In this document: positions 18,861-28,292 of the stretch, one piece after another
How positions within the stretch are numbered: the stretch's first letter is position 1
Layout of the letters: every line of letters starts with the position of its first letter
Source: Capnocytophaga granulosa ATCC 51502
GTDB lineage: Bacteria > Bacteroidota > Bacteroidia > Flavobacteriales > Flavobacteriaceae
Assembly (NCBI RefSeq): GCF_000411115.1
Contig: NZ_KE150257.1
Span: 115,174 to 179,173, forward strand
Direction of reading: 5' to 3'
DNA: 64,000 bases
The notes under the pieces: generated by a model
The model's database searches: none
Told to the model about the DNA's origin: nothing
What the model saw: only the letters and a program-made list of their open reading frames with translations
Made by a program: the position numbers and the translations under genes

Positions 18861-21011
18861 ATGTCAAGATTTCTTATATTTATAGGTCTTTTTCTCTTTG
18901 CTTGGGTGGTAAGAGGGCAGTATTCCTTTACAGGAACCATTACCGATTGCCAAACCCGTGAACCTCTTTCGGGAGCTACGGTGGAGCTGGTTGCCCTAAA
19001 AAAGACGGTACGCACCGATGCCGAAGGACAGTTTACCTTCCAAGACCTTCCCAAGGGAACACATCATTTTTATGTAACTCAAGATGACTACAAAGGACAT
19101 TTCTTTAAGGTGTCTCTCAAAAGAAATGAAAAAAACTATATCTTTGCTCTCTGTAAGAACAGAGAAATAGAGGTGGGCGAGGTGGTAGTAACGGCTACCC
19201 GTACCGAACGCAATCTTAAGAATGTGCCCATCACGGTGCAAGTGGTTACCGCTCAAGAGATTCAAAAATCACAAGCGCCTGACTTTCAGTCTTTCTTGGA
19301 GAATGAGTTTTCTGGAATTAACTTTACCTACAACGGTGGTATGCCCAATATCAACATGATGGGCTTCGGAGGTAAGTATGTGCTCTTTCTCATGGATGGG
19401 GAGCGTATGGCAGGGGAGACCTTTGACAATATTGACTATGACCGTATTGATTTGGAAAACATTGAACGTATTGAGATTATCAAGGGTGCATCTTCTTCGC
19501 TCTATGGTTCCAATGCCTTGGGGGGAGTGATTAATATCATTACCAAAGATACCAAAAAGCCTTTGGAACTGAGCGCCAGTTACCTCTACAATACCAACAA
19601 AGACCACAAAACCAATCTTTCGGTGGGTACCAAACAGAAGTGGGGTAGCTTCCGCTTGTCCTCTTTCTATAATCTAAGGGAGCCTTATGTTCTTACTGAT
19701 AAGGAGCCACTGAAGACTTATAAGAATGGTTCGGTGATTCTCTCTGAAAAAGGGGAACTGAATGTGGCTGGTTTTACCAACTATGGGGCAACGCCTAAGC
19801 TAAGTTTTGATCTCTCGCCTAAGTGGAATCTTTCCTTGGCACCCAGCTATTATTTTAGCGAACGCAATGCGGGGACAGAGAGTTCCAAAAAACTCAGAGA
19901 TAGGTATTATAATTATACAGGGGCACTCAAGTCGGATTACAAAATCAGTGATAGTAAGACCCTAAGCCTTTCGGCCGCTTACGATCGCTATGACAAATAT
20001 AAGTACTATGTACTGCTCAACGAAAAGGAAAAGAGCTATGAGAACTCTATTCTTAGGATAGGCGGACAGTATAACCAAATGCTCTATGACAAACATGCCT
20101 TGGTGGCAGGGGCAGAGGTCAATTCCGATGAGCTATTGAGCTTTCGCTTTACCAACTCAGGGGAGGAGGCCAAGAAGAACGCCCAAAACTATGCCGCTTT
20201 CACCCAGCAGGAATGGGCACTTTCCGATGCTTTTACCTTGGTTACAGGGATACGTATGGACTACCATTCTCTCTTTAAGGAATACCTCACTTATCGCCTT
20301 TCGGGTATGTTCAAGGTGGATGCCTTTACCCTGCGTGGGGGCTATTCCTCTGGCTTTCGCTCGCCTACGCTCAAGGAACTCTATACCAATTGGTTTCACC
20401 CATGGGGTGGAGGCTTCCAGATTATGGGGAACAAGAGCTTAAAGCCTGAGACGAGTAATAACTTTACCCTTTCGGTGGATTTCAATGCGAGAAAATGGAA
20501 TATCACGGCCATGACTCAATATTCCAAGGTGAAAGATAAGATTGCTTACCGCTGGACACAGTCCAATGATACCATTCGTTATGTCAATTTCAAGGGTAAT
20601 ACGGACATCATAAGCTCGGAAATTTCAGCAACCTATCGTCCGAGTAAGTATTTTCGTCTGAAGGGGTCTCATGCCTACTATATCACCAGCAATAGTGAGT
20701 CCGATACACGTCCGCATACCCTCACCGCTAAGGTGGAGTATGTAGAGCAGTCCGAGCTGAAGTACTTGCCCAATATAATTCTCAGCGGTAAGTGGGTCAG
20801 TGGTTCGGACATCTACGAGGAAAAAGATACATTTACCCACTATGCCCCTTATAGTATATGGCGGTTGCAGCTCTCCAAAAAGCTCCCCTATCACTTTGTG
20901 GTCAATGCGGGAATAGATAACCTCTTTGACTATGTAACCCCGACAACGAGCTTTTATTCGAGTATAACCCCTGGTCGTACTTACTTTGTAGGGCTTAAGT
21001 GGAACTTATAA
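18861..21011 (+). CDS. TonB-dependent outer-membrane receptor, probable haem receptor (HmuR-like)
   Basis: The ATG at 18861 gives a signal peptide (MSRFLIFIGLFLFAWVVRGQ); upstream in-frame codons give none. Then comes a carboxypeptidase-regulatory-like domain (FTGTITDCQTREPLSGATVE, about 20-100), a plug (VVVTATRTERNLKNVPITVQ with IDRIDLENIERIEI-like IDYDRIDLENIERIEIIKG, GASSSLYGSNALGGVINI) and a 22-strand-type barrel ending in an aromatic/hydrophobic final strand (YFVGLKWNL). 716 residues. Its place after three HmuY-like genes suggests haem uptake. Confidence 0.88.
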   Translation: MSRFLIFIGLFLFAWVVRGQYSFTGTITDCQTREPLSGATVELVALKKTVRTDAEGQFTFQDLPKGTHHFYVTQDDYKGHFFKVSLKRNEKNYIFALCKNREIEVGEVVVTATRTERNLKNVPITVQVVTAQEIQKSQAPDFQSFLENEFSGINFTYNGGMPNINMMGFGGKYVLFLMDGERMAGETFDNIDYDRIDLENIERIEIIKGASSSLYGSNALGGVINIITKDTKKPLELSASYLYNTNKDHKTNLSVGTKQKWGSFRLSSFYNLREPYVLTDKEPLKTYKNGSVILSEKGELNVAGFTNYGATPKLSFDLSPKWNLSLAPSYYFSERNAGTESSKKLRDRYYNYTGALKSDYKISDSKTLSLSAAYDRYDKYKYYVLLNEKEKSYENSILRIGGQYNQMLYDKHALVAGAEVNSDELLSFRFTNSGEEAKKNAQNYAAFTQQEWALSDAFTLVTGIRMDYHSLFKEYLTYRLSGMFKVDAFTLRGGYSSGFRSPTLKELYTNWFHPWGGGFQIMGNKSLKPETSNNFTLSVDFNARKWNITAMTQYSKVKDKIAYRWTQSNDTIRYVNFKGNTDIISSEISATYRPSKYFRLKGSHAYYITSNSESDTRPHTLTAKVEYVEQSELKYLPNIILSGKWVSGSDIYEEKDTFTHYAPYSIWRLQLSKKLPYHFVVNAGIDNLFDYVTPTTSFYSSITPGRTYFVGLKWNL

Positions 21012-21025
21012 GAAACAATGCTATT

Positions 21026-21346
21026 ATGAAGTATATTTACAATGTAACCTATCACATAGCCCCAGAGGTATCTGCTCAGTGGCAGGCTTGGATAGGTCAG
21101 CACATGCCGCAGTGGCTTGAGCAGAGCCAATTCTCTCAAGTGAAGCTCCTAAAAATACACATAGACCATCCTGACAGTGAAGCCTTTAGCCTGCAATATG
21201 AGACAGAGGACAGCAGTGTTGTCGCTCACTTTCAGTCTGCCTTGGAGCCTACCTATAGGCGCGCTCTATATGAGCAATTTGGAGAGAAAGTACTCTCCTT
21301 CGGGACACTACTCGAAGAATTAGCAGAAGTAAAAAGTAAAAGATAA
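21026..21346 (+). CDS. DUF4286-family protein
   Basis: A small cytoplasmic protein (106 residues) starting MKYIYNVTYHIAPEVSAQW, with conserved LLKIHIDH and a C-terminal FGEKVLSFGTLLEE. This matches DUF4286, a family common in Bacteroidota with no known function. It starts 14 bases after the receptor stop and may be read with it. Confidence 0.8.
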   Translation: MKYIYNVTYHIAPEVSAQWQAWIGQHMPQWLEQSQFSQVKLLKIHIDHPDSEAFSLQYETEDSSVVAHFQSALEPTYRRALYEQFGEKVLSFGTLLEELAEVKSKR

Positions 21347-21505
21347 AAAGTAAAAGGGGGCGTACACTTTAGTATGATTTTGGCTTTTCAGGTGTAATAT
21401 ATTGAATATCATACATTTGAACTGATAACCCTTTTGAGAGTTTACGTTAGTTGCTGACTATTAGTGATTAAACACTAGCAATGTTAATAAAAAAACGTAT
21501 TTTTA

Positions 21506-21536
21506 TTTGTCAATTCAAAAAAAAGTAGTAATTTTG
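21506..21536 (+). promoter_or_regulatory. Promoter of rpmE
   Basis: TTTG (21506-21509) and TAATTTTG (21529-21536) with a 19-base spacer, 35 bases before the rpmE start. Confidence 0.7.
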
Positions 21537-21571
21537 CGCCCTGAAACGAACAGAAGAAATATTTAGACATC

Positions 21572-21823
21572 ATGAAAAAAGAAATACATCCTGCAAATTA
21601 TCGTTTGGTTGTTTTTAAGGATATGTCCAATGACGATATCTTCATCACTAAATCAACCATTGAAGCAAAAGAAACTATTGAAGTAGAAGGAGTAGAGTAT
21701 CCATTGGTAAAATTGGAAATCTCTCGTACTTCACACCCTTATTATACAGGAAAAGCCAAACTTATAGATACCGCAGGACGTATAGATAAGTTCAAGAGCA
21801 AATATGCCAAATACCAAAAATAG
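21572..21823 (+). CDS. rpmE2: 50S ribosomal protein L31 type B (zinc-free)
   Basis: L31 bridges the subunits. The 83-residue product has [19 protein letters not shown] and ends [21 protein letters not shown], the type B pattern, without the CxxC zinc pair. Own promoter and terminator. Confidence 0.95.
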   Translation: MKKEIHPANYRLVVFKDMSNDDIFITKSTIEAKETIEVEGVEYPLVKLEISRTSHPYYTGKAKLIDTAGRIDKFKSKYAKYQK

Positions 21824-21863
21824 TAAAGGTTTTTCATAATAAATAAGTTTTAAAATTATTTTG

Positions 21864-21904
21864 GCAGCTCCTTTCTTCGTAAGAAGGAAGGAGTCTGTTT
21901 TTTT
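21864..21904 (+). terminator. Terminator after rpmE
   Basis: CTCCTTTCTTC (21868-21878) pairs with GAAGGAAGGAG (21883-21893) around GTAA with one G-U pair; a T-run follows at 21898-21904. Confidence 0.75.
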
Positions 21905-21991
21905 GTAAAATGTATTGAAAAGTTAAATCTTTAGATAAGGCATCGTTGTTTGCAATAAAAGTTATACATTTGTCACATTAAACAGATAAAA

Positions 21992-22369
21992 ATGAAATAC
22001 ACGCTTAGTTTTCTATTGTTTTTCTTGCTTTCTTCGCTGCATGCTCAGAATGAGCCATGGCGCAATAACTATAGGCAAGTGGATGATTTTCAAGATGGCT
22101 TGGCTGCTGTATAGCTTCATAACAAAAAATAGGGCTTTATCAATAAGAAAAACAAGCCTCTTACCTCCTTTGTGTATGATGATGCGCAGCCTTTTGAAGA
22201 AGGTCTTTCTGTGGTTACTAAGGATGATAAGAAAGGATTTGTAAATCCTCAAGGCAAAGAAATTGTTCCCTTAGTATATGAAAATGCCGAGAAATTTAGT
22301 GAAGGCTTAGCTGCTGTTAAGAAAGAGGGCAAATGTGTGGAAAATTGCCAAAACGCCCCTAAAGAATAG
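21992..22369 (+). pseudogene. WG-repeat secreted protein with two in-frame TAG codons
   Basis: A signal peptide (MKYTLSFLLFFLLSSLHAQ) is followed by WG/KWG-type repeats (DDFQDGLAAV, GFINKKNKPL, EEGLSVVTKDDKKGFVNPQG, EGLAAVKKEGK). The frame is broken by TAG at 22112-22114 and at 22130-22132, where the repeats predict Gln or Lys and Trp (TGG). Both are single-base changes, so it is most likely a decayed gene; a possible internal restart is at 22172. It also looks shortened: only about 3 repeats remain. Confidence 0.75.
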
Positions 22370-22417
22370 ATCCCTTATGTCACAAACTTTTCTTTTTACA
22401 AAAAATAACATTTAACA

Positions 22418-22447
22418 TTGTTTTGTTAGAAAAAATGCGTACTTTTG
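22418..22447 (+). promoter_or_regulatory. Promoter of the glycosyltransferase gene
   Basis: TTG (22418-22420) and TACTTTTG (22440-22447) with 19 bases between, 25 bases before the ATG at 22473. Confidence 0.65.
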
Positions 22448-22472
22448 CCCCCTGATTTAAAACCACTTTCAT

Positions 22473-23963
22473 ATGGATTTAGGACTAATCATAACCTATA
22501 CAGTAGTGGCTATCTATTGTTTAGCACTATTGCTGATCTTCTTTTATAGCCTTACGATACTGAACCTTTCGGTGAATTATCTAAAGAATAAGAAGCAGAA
22601 CAGTGAAGCACCAAAATTCAATCTCTTGGATCCCAATGAGATTCCTTACGTGACGGTGCAGCTTCCCATCTATAATGAGAAGTATGTGGTACCTCGCCTC
22701 TTGGAAAATATTGCCAAGCTGGAGTACCCTAAGAACAAATTGGAAATCCAAGTTTTGGATGACTCTACCGATGATTCGGTAGCCGAGACAGCAAGCATCA
22801 TAGAGCGCCTACAGAAAACAGGCCTCGATATAGTGCATATCCGTCGTGAAAACCGCGAAGGCTTTAAGGCAGGTGCCCTCAAGTATGGTACTGCTATTGC
22901 CAAAGGTGATTTCATTGCCATCTTCGATGCAGACTTCCTCCCTAAGCCTGATTGGCTCAAACAGACGGTTGTTTATTTCAAAGATGAAAAAATCGGAGTG
23001 GTACAGACCCGCTGGGGACACATCAACCGTAACTACTCCTTGCTCACCAAGATACAAGCTCTTGCCCTCGATACCCATTTTACTTTGGAACAAGTGGGAC
23101 GCAATAGCAAAGGCCATTTTATCAACTTCAATGGTACGGCTGGTATCTGGAGAAAGAAAACCATCTTGGATGCAGGTAACTGGGAAGGGGATACCCTTAC
23201 CGAGGACTTAGACCTTAGTTACCGTGCACAGTTGAAAAACTGGAAATTCAAGTACTTGGAAGATGTGGAAACCCCCGCTGAATTGCCAGTGGTTGTCTCT
23301 GCGGCACGCTCCCAACAGTTCCGCTGGAATAAGGGTGGGGCAGAGGTATTCCGCAAGTCGGTTCGCAATATCTTAGCCTCCAAGAATATCGGTTGGAAGA
23401 CTAAGTTCCATGGGGTGATGCACCTGCTCAATAGCTCCATGTTCCTCTATGTATTTATCGTGGCGCTCCTAAGTGTACCGATGATGTACATCAAGGATGC
23501 TTATCCGCATCTCTCTTGGGTGTTCAAGCTCACCAGCTTCTTTATTGCCAGTACCATAATCCTCTTTAGCTGTTATTGGATTACTTATAAGAACATACAG
23601 GGCAAGACCTTTGACGACTTTATAGATTATGTAACTCTATTCTTGAGCTTCTTCTCTGTGGCTTTGGGCTTTTCATGGCACAATGTATCGGCCGTATTGC
23701 AGGGCTATTGGGGCAAGAAAACCGAATTTGTCCGCACCCCTAAGTTCAATATCAGCTCGCTGAAAGACTCTTGGAAAGGTAACAAATATGTAAATAACAA
23801 GATTTCACTCAATGTGATTTTTGAGTTCTTGCTTATGTGCTATTTCCTTTTTGGGCTCTATAGCGGTATCAAGCTCAATGACTTCGGGTTGTTCCCCTTC
23901 CACTTGATGCTTACCTTTGGCTTTGGCTTTGTGTTCTATAAGTCATTGGTTCCGAAATCGTAA
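22473..23963 (+). CDS. Family 2 glycosyltransferase, membrane-bound (cellulose-synthase-like)
   Basis: An inverting processive-type glycosyltransferase of 496 residues. One N-terminal membrane helix, a GT2 domain with VTVQLPIYNE, the metal-binding DAD (FDADFLP, about residue 151), the TED motif with the catalytic base (TEDLDL) and QQFRW (the QxxRW motif), then about four membrane helices. Such proteins make glucans, mannans or glucosylceramide-like lipids; the substrate cannot be told. It stands alone, with stop-rich repeats just after the stop. Confidence 0.9.
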   Translation: MDLGLIITYTVVAIYCLALLLIFFYSLTILNLSVNYLKNKKQNSEAPKFNLLDPNEIPYVTVQLPIYNEKYVVPRLLENIAKLEYPKNKLEIQVLDDSTDDSVAETASIIERLQKTGLDIVHIRRENREGFKAGALKYGTAIAKGDFIAIFDADFLPKPDWLKQTVVYFKDEKIGVVQTRWGHINRNYSLLTKIQALALDTHFTLEQVGRNSKGHFINFNGTAGIWRKKTILDAGNWEGDTLTEDLDLSYRAQLKNWKFKYLEDVETPAELPVVVSAARSQQFRWNKGGAEVFRKSVRNILASKNIGWKTKFHGVMHLLNSSMFLYVFIVALLSVPMMYIKDAYPHLSWVFKLTSFFIASTIILFSCYWITYKNIQGKTFDDFIDYVTLFLSFFSVALGFSWHNVSAVLQGYWGKKTEFVRTPKFNISSLKDSWKGNKYVNNKISLNVIFEFLLMCYFLFGLYSGIKLNDFGLFPFHLMLTFGFGFVFYKSLVPKS

Positions 23964-23966
23964 GAT

Positions 23967-24048
23967 AATGACTAATGACAAGTGACTAGTGACTAATAAT
24001 CAGAGAACTATTAGTCACTAGTCATTAGTCATTAGTCACAAGTCATTA
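23967..24048. repeat. Stop-rich 7-bp repeat family, perfect 16-bp hairpin
   Basis: TGACTAGTGACTAATA (23983-23998) and its exact complement (24009-24024) flank a 10-base loop; more TAATGAC and GTCATTA units lie on both sides. It starts five bases after the glycosyltransferase stop and may end its transcript. Confidence 0.75.
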
Positions 24049-24071
24049 ATTTTAAGTAAAAAAATATTTTC

Positions 24072-24812
24072 ATGAAGATATTAGTATGTATCAATCAGGT
24101 GCCTGATACCACTTCACAGATAAATTTCACTGCTGACCATAAGGCTTTTGACCCTGCTGGAGTGCAGTTTATAATTAACCCCAGCGACGAGGCTGCTCTT
24201 ATACGCGCCTTGCAGCTCAAGGAGGAGCAAGGCGCTCATATTACCTTGGTGCATGTGGGGCTTTCCGATAGCGAACCTGTCTTGCGCAAGGCCTTTGCTT
24301 ATGGGGCAGACCAAATGATGCGTATCGATGCTACTGCTACCGATGGTTTCTTTGTAGCACAGCAGTTGGCCGCAGTGGCTAAGGGCTACGATGCTATTTT
24401 CTGCGGGCGCGAATCCTTGGATTACAACGGCGGTATGGTCGGCGGTATGTTGGCTGCTTTGCTTGATCTGAACTTTGTAGATGAGGTAACCGCTTTTTCT
24501 GTAGCGGGCGACAAGGCACAAATTAGCCGTATGATAGACGGCGGTAAGCAACTCTTGGAAGTGCCTCTACCAGTGGTCATAGCCGCTCAGAAAGAACTCA
24601 TTCCCGAAGAGCAGATGCGTATCCCCAGTATGAAAGGCATCATGGCCGCTCGCAAGGCACCTTTGGAAGTACGCCCTGCGGTGGAGGCTACCACTCAGTT
24701 GGTGATTGACCACTTAGAAAAACCTGCTGAAAAAGCCCCTGTCAAGATGATTGCCCCTGATAACCTTGATGAGCTTATTGACGAACTACACAACAAGAGA
24801 AAACTATTTTAA
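24072..24812 (+). CDS. etfB: Electron transfer flavoprotein subunit beta
   Basis: With EtfA it carries electrons from acyl-CoA and related dehydrogenases to the quinone pool. The 246-residue product starts MKILVCINQVPDTTSQI, has a NPSDEAALIRALQLKE block and the signature-type RMIDGGKQLLEVPLPVVIAAQK in consecutive parts. The etfA gene follows after 9 bases. Confidence 0.93.
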   Translation: MKILVCINQVPDTTSQINFTADHKAFDPAGVQFIINPSDEAALIRALQLKEEQGAHITLVHVGLSDSEPVLRKAFAYGADQMMRIDATATDGFFVAQQLAAVAKGYDAIFCGRESLDYNGGMVGGMLAALLDLNFVDEVTAFSVAGDKAQISRMIDGGKQLLEVPLPVVIAAQKELIPEEQMRIPSMKGIMAARKAPLEVRPAVEATTQLVIDHLEKPAEKAPVKMIAPDNLDELIDELHNKRKLF

Positions 24813-24821
24813 TCTCCCGAC

Positions 24822-25748
24822 ATGATATTAGTATATACCGAACATAACGAAGGACAATTTTCTAAGAAGACCTTGGAGGCGCTCTCCTATGCCAAGGCCA
24901 TGTCCGACAAGGTGGTAGCCCTTGCTATCAATGCTGCCGATGTTACAGTATTGCAAACCTATGGAGCGGACAAGATCCTCTCGGTAAGCTCCGACCAGCT
25001 GAGAGACTTCTCTGTAAAGCACTATGTAGCACTGCTCTTGCAAGCCGCCGAGAAGGAACAAGCCACTACAATACTGCTACCCAGCTCCGCCAATACCCGC
25101 TATTTAGCTCCCGTATTGGCCGTGAAGTGGGGAGCGGCTTATCTCTCCAATGTAAGCTCTTTGCCTAAAGATGGAAAAGTACAGAAGGTAGTGTTTTCCT
25201 CCAAAGCCATTGCTTGGTTACCTTTGGAGCAGAAGCAGGTGATCACCTTGGCAGGTAATGCCACAGAGATAAAGCAAGCCCCCGTTCAGGCAGAAGTAGA
25301 AGCCTTTACTCCTGTCTTGTCAGAAGACACAATCAAGGTGGTGGGCACAGAGAAATTCACCAATAAGGTTTCTATAGACGATGCTTCCATAGTTGTTTCA
25401 GGGGGGCGTGGTATGCAGACTCCTGACAACTGGCATATAGTGGAAGACCTTGCCGATGCCTTAGGAGCAGCTACCGCTTGTACCAAACCCGTGTCCGACA
25501 TGGGTTGGAGACCTCATAGCGAACATATAGGACAGACAGGCAAACCCCTTTCTTGCGATCTCTATATTGCTTTGGGCGTATCGGGAGCTATCCAGCATAT
25601 TGCAGGGGTGAATGCCTCCAAAGTGAAAGTCGTGATCAACTCCGACCCCGAAGCGCCTTTCTTCAAGGCAGCTGACTATGGTATTGTGGGCGACCTCTTT
25701 GAGGTAGTACCACGCCTGACAGAGAAAATCAAGCAGTTACACTCCTAA
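24822..25748 (+). CDS. etfA: Electron transfer flavoprotein subunit alpha
   Basis: The FAD-binding partner of EtfB. The 308-residue product has an N-terminal Rossmann-like domain and the C-terminal FAD domain with VVSGGRGMQTPDNW, GAATACTKPVSDMGW and HIGQTGKPLSCDLYIALGVSGAIQH, all typical. It is second in the etfBA pair. Confidence 0.94.
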   Translation: MILVYTEHNEGQFSKKTLEALSYAKAMSDKVVALAINAADVTVLQTYGADKILSVSSDQLRDFSVKHYVALLLQAAEKEQATTILLPSSANTRYLAPVLAVKWGAAYLSNVSSLPKDGKVQKVVFSSKAIAWLPLEQKQVITLAGNATEIKQAPVQAEVEAFTPVLSEDTIKVVGTEKFTNKVSIDDASIVVSGGRGMQTPDNWHIVEDLADALGAATACTKPVSDMGWRPHSEHIGQTGKPLSCDLYIALGVSGAIQHIAGVNASKVKVVINSDPEAPFFKAADYGIVGDLFEVVPRLTEKIKQLHS

Positions 25749-25760
25749 TCCTCATTGCCT

Positions 25761-26501
25761 ATGATGAATATAACCAAGGCAGTCATGCACTTGATTATTG
25801 CCAATGTGCTGTTTTTTATCTTGGCAGTCTTTGTGCCTGTGATACAAGACAAGGCCGCGCTCTATTATTTTGAGAATCCAGAGTTCCACTGGTGGCAACT
25901 CTTCTCACACTTGTTCATGCACGGATCGATTCCACATCTGTTCTTTAACATGTTCGCCCTTTACTCCTTTGGAGCACCTTTGGAGAGTTATTTTGGCAGC
26001 AACCGCTTTGTGCTTTTCTACTTTGCTTGTGGACTAGGTGCAGGTTTGCTACATATGGGGGTAAACTATTATGAGTTTCACGCAGGGCTTGACCTCTTGC
26101 AAAGCAAAGGATTCGAAATGGAACAAGTACATGCGCTCTTGAAGAAAGGAATGTACGATACCCACTGGGAAGAGGTACTCTCCCCAGGAGATTTTAACGA
26201 TATGATGTCCGCCTATATGACCCGTGCAGTAGGTGCTTCAGGGGCGATCTATGGGATATTGGTAGCCTTTGGTATGCTCTTTCCCAATGCCGAACTCATG
26301 CTTATGTTTTTGCCCATTCCTATCAAAGCAAAGTACTTTATCCCGATTCTAATAGCCTTGGATTTGTTCTCAGGAGTAACAGGCGTCTCTATCTTTGGCA
26401 GCAATATTGCTCATTTCGCCCATGTAGGAGGTGCATTGATCGGTTTTGTACTGATGAAGCTCTGGCAAAAACGCTCATTTGATGACCGCCGATTGTATTA
26501 A
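25761..26501 (+). CDS. Rhomboid-family intramembrane serine protease 1
   Basis: 246 residues with six membrane helices. The catalytic Ser is in GASGAIYG and the His in HFAHVGGALIG; the HLFFNMFALYSFG segment is the conserved helix-2 motif. The ATG at 25761 is preferred to a TTG two codons upstream. It is followed 11 bases later by a second rhomboid gene, and preceded by etfA after 12 bases. Confidence 0.9.
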   Translation: MMNITKAVMHLIIANVLFFILAVFVPVIQDKAALYYFENPEFHWWQLFSHLFMHGSIPHLFFNMFALYSFGAPLESYFGSNRFVLFYFACGLGAGLLHMGVNYYEFHAGLDLLQSKGFEMEQVHALLKKGMYDTHWEEVLSPGDFNDMMSAYMTRAVGASGAIYGILVAFGMLFPNAELMLMFLPIPIKAKYFIPILIALDLFSGVTGVSIFGSNIAHFAHVGGALIGFVLMKLWQKRSFDDRRLY

Positions 26502-26512
26502 GATAACCGAGC

Positions 26513-27313
26513 ATGAATAGAATACTGGCAAATATATGGGGGAGGCACTCCCTGAGTATCATCTATATACTGATGATAACCTATATAGGGGGATATATCA
26601 TTCCCTTGCTCATTGCTTTTCTTTGGCAGATAGAAACCCCTTTTGTAAGGGATTATTTGGCGCTTTGGCAGCATGTGTCGCTTTTAGCCAAAAGACCTTG
26701 GACATGGCTCACCTACAGCTTTTTTCATGCGAGCTTTCTGCATAGTGTCTTCAATGCGATCATGCTCTATTTCGTGGGGGTCTTGTTTATGAACTTATTC
26801 ACCCCCAAGCGTTTTTTAGCAGTTTATACAGGTGGGGTCGTGGCAGGCGGGCTGCTCTTTATGGTGCTCTATAGCCTATTGCCGGCCTTTGCTGGGCATG
26901 ATGATTACCTCTTGGGTGCTTCGGCGGGGATTATGGCACCGCTGATATGCTTGGCTACCTATACGCCCTCTTATAAGATATACCTTTTTGGGGTCTTTTC
27001 CCTGCCCTTGTGGTCTATTGGGGCACTGATGGTACTAATAGATTTGGTCAGTATTCCCATAGGCAATGCAGGGGGACACATAGCTCATTTGGGGGGAGCG
27101 CTCATAGGTTTTCTCTATGCCTGCCATCTCAAGGGACGTTTCCCGCGCTTGTTGCCTAAGGGTAACACCAAGGCCAGCACTTCGGGTAAGTACCCCAACC
27201 AAGCCGCCGAAGAGCGCGTCAACACTATCTTAGATAAAATCTCCAAGAGTGGCTATGATAGCTTAACGACAGAGGAGAAGAAATTCCTATTCCTTGCCAG
27301 CAAAGAGGATTAA
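26513..27313 (+). CDS. Rhomboid-family intramembrane protease 2 with C-terminal extension
   Basis: 266 residues. The catalytic Ser is in GASAGIMA and the His in GGHIAHLGGALIG; FFHASFLHSVFNAIMLYFVG is the helix-2 region. After the membrane domain a soluble tail (about residues 205-266) ends in ILDKISKSGYDSLTTEEKKFLF, a short helical domain common after Bacteroidota rhomboids. In tandem with the first rhomboid gene and followed by ribF after 6 bases. Confidence 0.9.
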   Translation: MNRILANIWGRHSLSIIYILMITYIGGYIIPLLIAFLWQIETPFVRDYLALWQHVSLLAKRPWTWLTYSFFHASFLHSVFNAIMLYFVGVLFMNLFTPKRFLAVYTGGVVAGGLLFMVLYSLLPAFAGHDDYLLGASAGIMAPLICLATYTPSYKIYLFGVFSLPLWSIGALMVLIDLVSIPIGNAGGHIAHLGGALIGFLYACHLKGRFPRLLPKGNTKASTSGKYPNQAAEERVNTILDKISKSGYDSLTTEEKKFLFLASKED

Positions 27314-27319
27314 TTAAGT

Positions 27320-28258
27320 ATGCAACTGATCACTGATATAGCACATTTTCACCCCTCAAAGGAAAGTGTCCTGACCATAGGCACCTTTGACGGTATCCAT
27401 GTAGGGCACCAGCGTATCATCGCTCAGGTGGTAGCTACAGCTAAAGCGCAAGGGCTCACCCCTACGCTGCTGACTTTCTTTCCGCACCCTCGTATGGTGC
27501 TTGATCCCTCCTCACCTATTGCACTGATCCAAACTATAGAGGAGCGTGCTCAGCTATTGGAATCTTATGGGATAGAGCAGCTGGTCATACAGCCCTTTAA
27601 CAAGGAGTTTGCCGCTCTTTCTGCACAGGACTATGTGCAAAACTTATTGGTTGAGAAGCTCAGAGCACGGGTGGTGATCATCGGTTATGACCATCGTTTT
27701 GGCAAGGGACGAGCCGCAGGCATAGAGGAGCTTAAGGCCTTTGGGACACAATACCATTTCCAAGTGGAGGAAATCCCCGTACAGGAGGTAGATTCTTGCT
27801 CGGTCAGTTCCACTAAAATACGACACGCACTCACCGAAGGGGATATACAGACGGCTACCCACTACCTTGGTTATCCTTTTTCCTTGGCAGGCAAGGTGGT
27901 ACATGGTCAAAAATTAGGACGTACCTTGGGCTATCCTACGGCCAACCTACAGGTGGAGAGTCCGTACAAAATCATTCCTAAGATAGGGGTTTATGCGGTG
28001 TATAGTATCATCGCAGGCAAAAAAGTCTATGGGATGCTTTCTATAGGTAAGAACCCTACTATAGAGGGCAAAGGTGAGAGTATAGAAGTACATTTCTTTG
28101 ATTTTGAGGGAGACCTCTATGGGAGAGAAATACGCCTTTACTTTATAGATTTTATCCGCGACGAGATCAAGTTCGATTCCTTGGAGGCGCTCAAGGCACA
28201 ACTGAAGAAGGACGAGGATAATTGTAAATTGTTAATTGTTAATTGTGTCAGTTACTAA
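27320..28258 (+). CDS. ribF: Bifunctional riboflavin kinase / FAD synthetase
   Basis: Phosphorylates riboflavin to FMN and adenylates FMN to FAD. The N-terminal half has the nucleotidyl-transferase motifs TIGTFDGIHVGHQRII and VSSTKIRHALTEGD; the C-terminal half has the kinase motif GQKLGRTLGYPTANL. 312 residues. The last ten or so residues (KLLIVNCVSY) come from AATTGTTAATTG-type repeats and a stop inside a CACTAAC array, so the original C terminus was probably altered by repeat insertion. Confidence 0.94.
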   Translation: MQLITDIAHFHPSKESVLTIGTFDGIHVGHQRIIAQVVATAKAQGLTPTLLTFFPHPRMVLDPSSPIALIQTIEERAQLLESYGIEQLVIQPFNKEFAALSAQDYVQNLLVEKLRARVVIIGYDHRFGKGRAAGIEELKAFGTQYHFQVEEIPVQEVDSCSVSSTKIRHALTEGDIQTATHYLGYPFSLAGKVVHGQKLGRTLGYPTANLQVESPYKIIPKIGVYAVYSIIAGKKVYGMLSIGKNPTIEGKGESIEVHFFDFEGDLYGREIRLYFIDFIRDEIKFDSLEALKAQLKKDEDNCKLLIVNCVSY

Positions 28259-28292
28259 CCACTAACCACTAACCACTAATCACTAACCACTA
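28250..28292. repeat. CACTAAC direct repeat array
   Basis: Six near-identical 7-bp units (CACTAAC/CACTAAT) in a row, overlapping the ribF stop and reaching the next start. Belongs to the stop-rich 7-bp family. Confidence 0.7.

Noticed and set aside
22041..22244. Plus-strand frame overlapping the WG-repeat pseudogene
   Set aside because: The WG repeats are in the other frame; this one has no family pattern.
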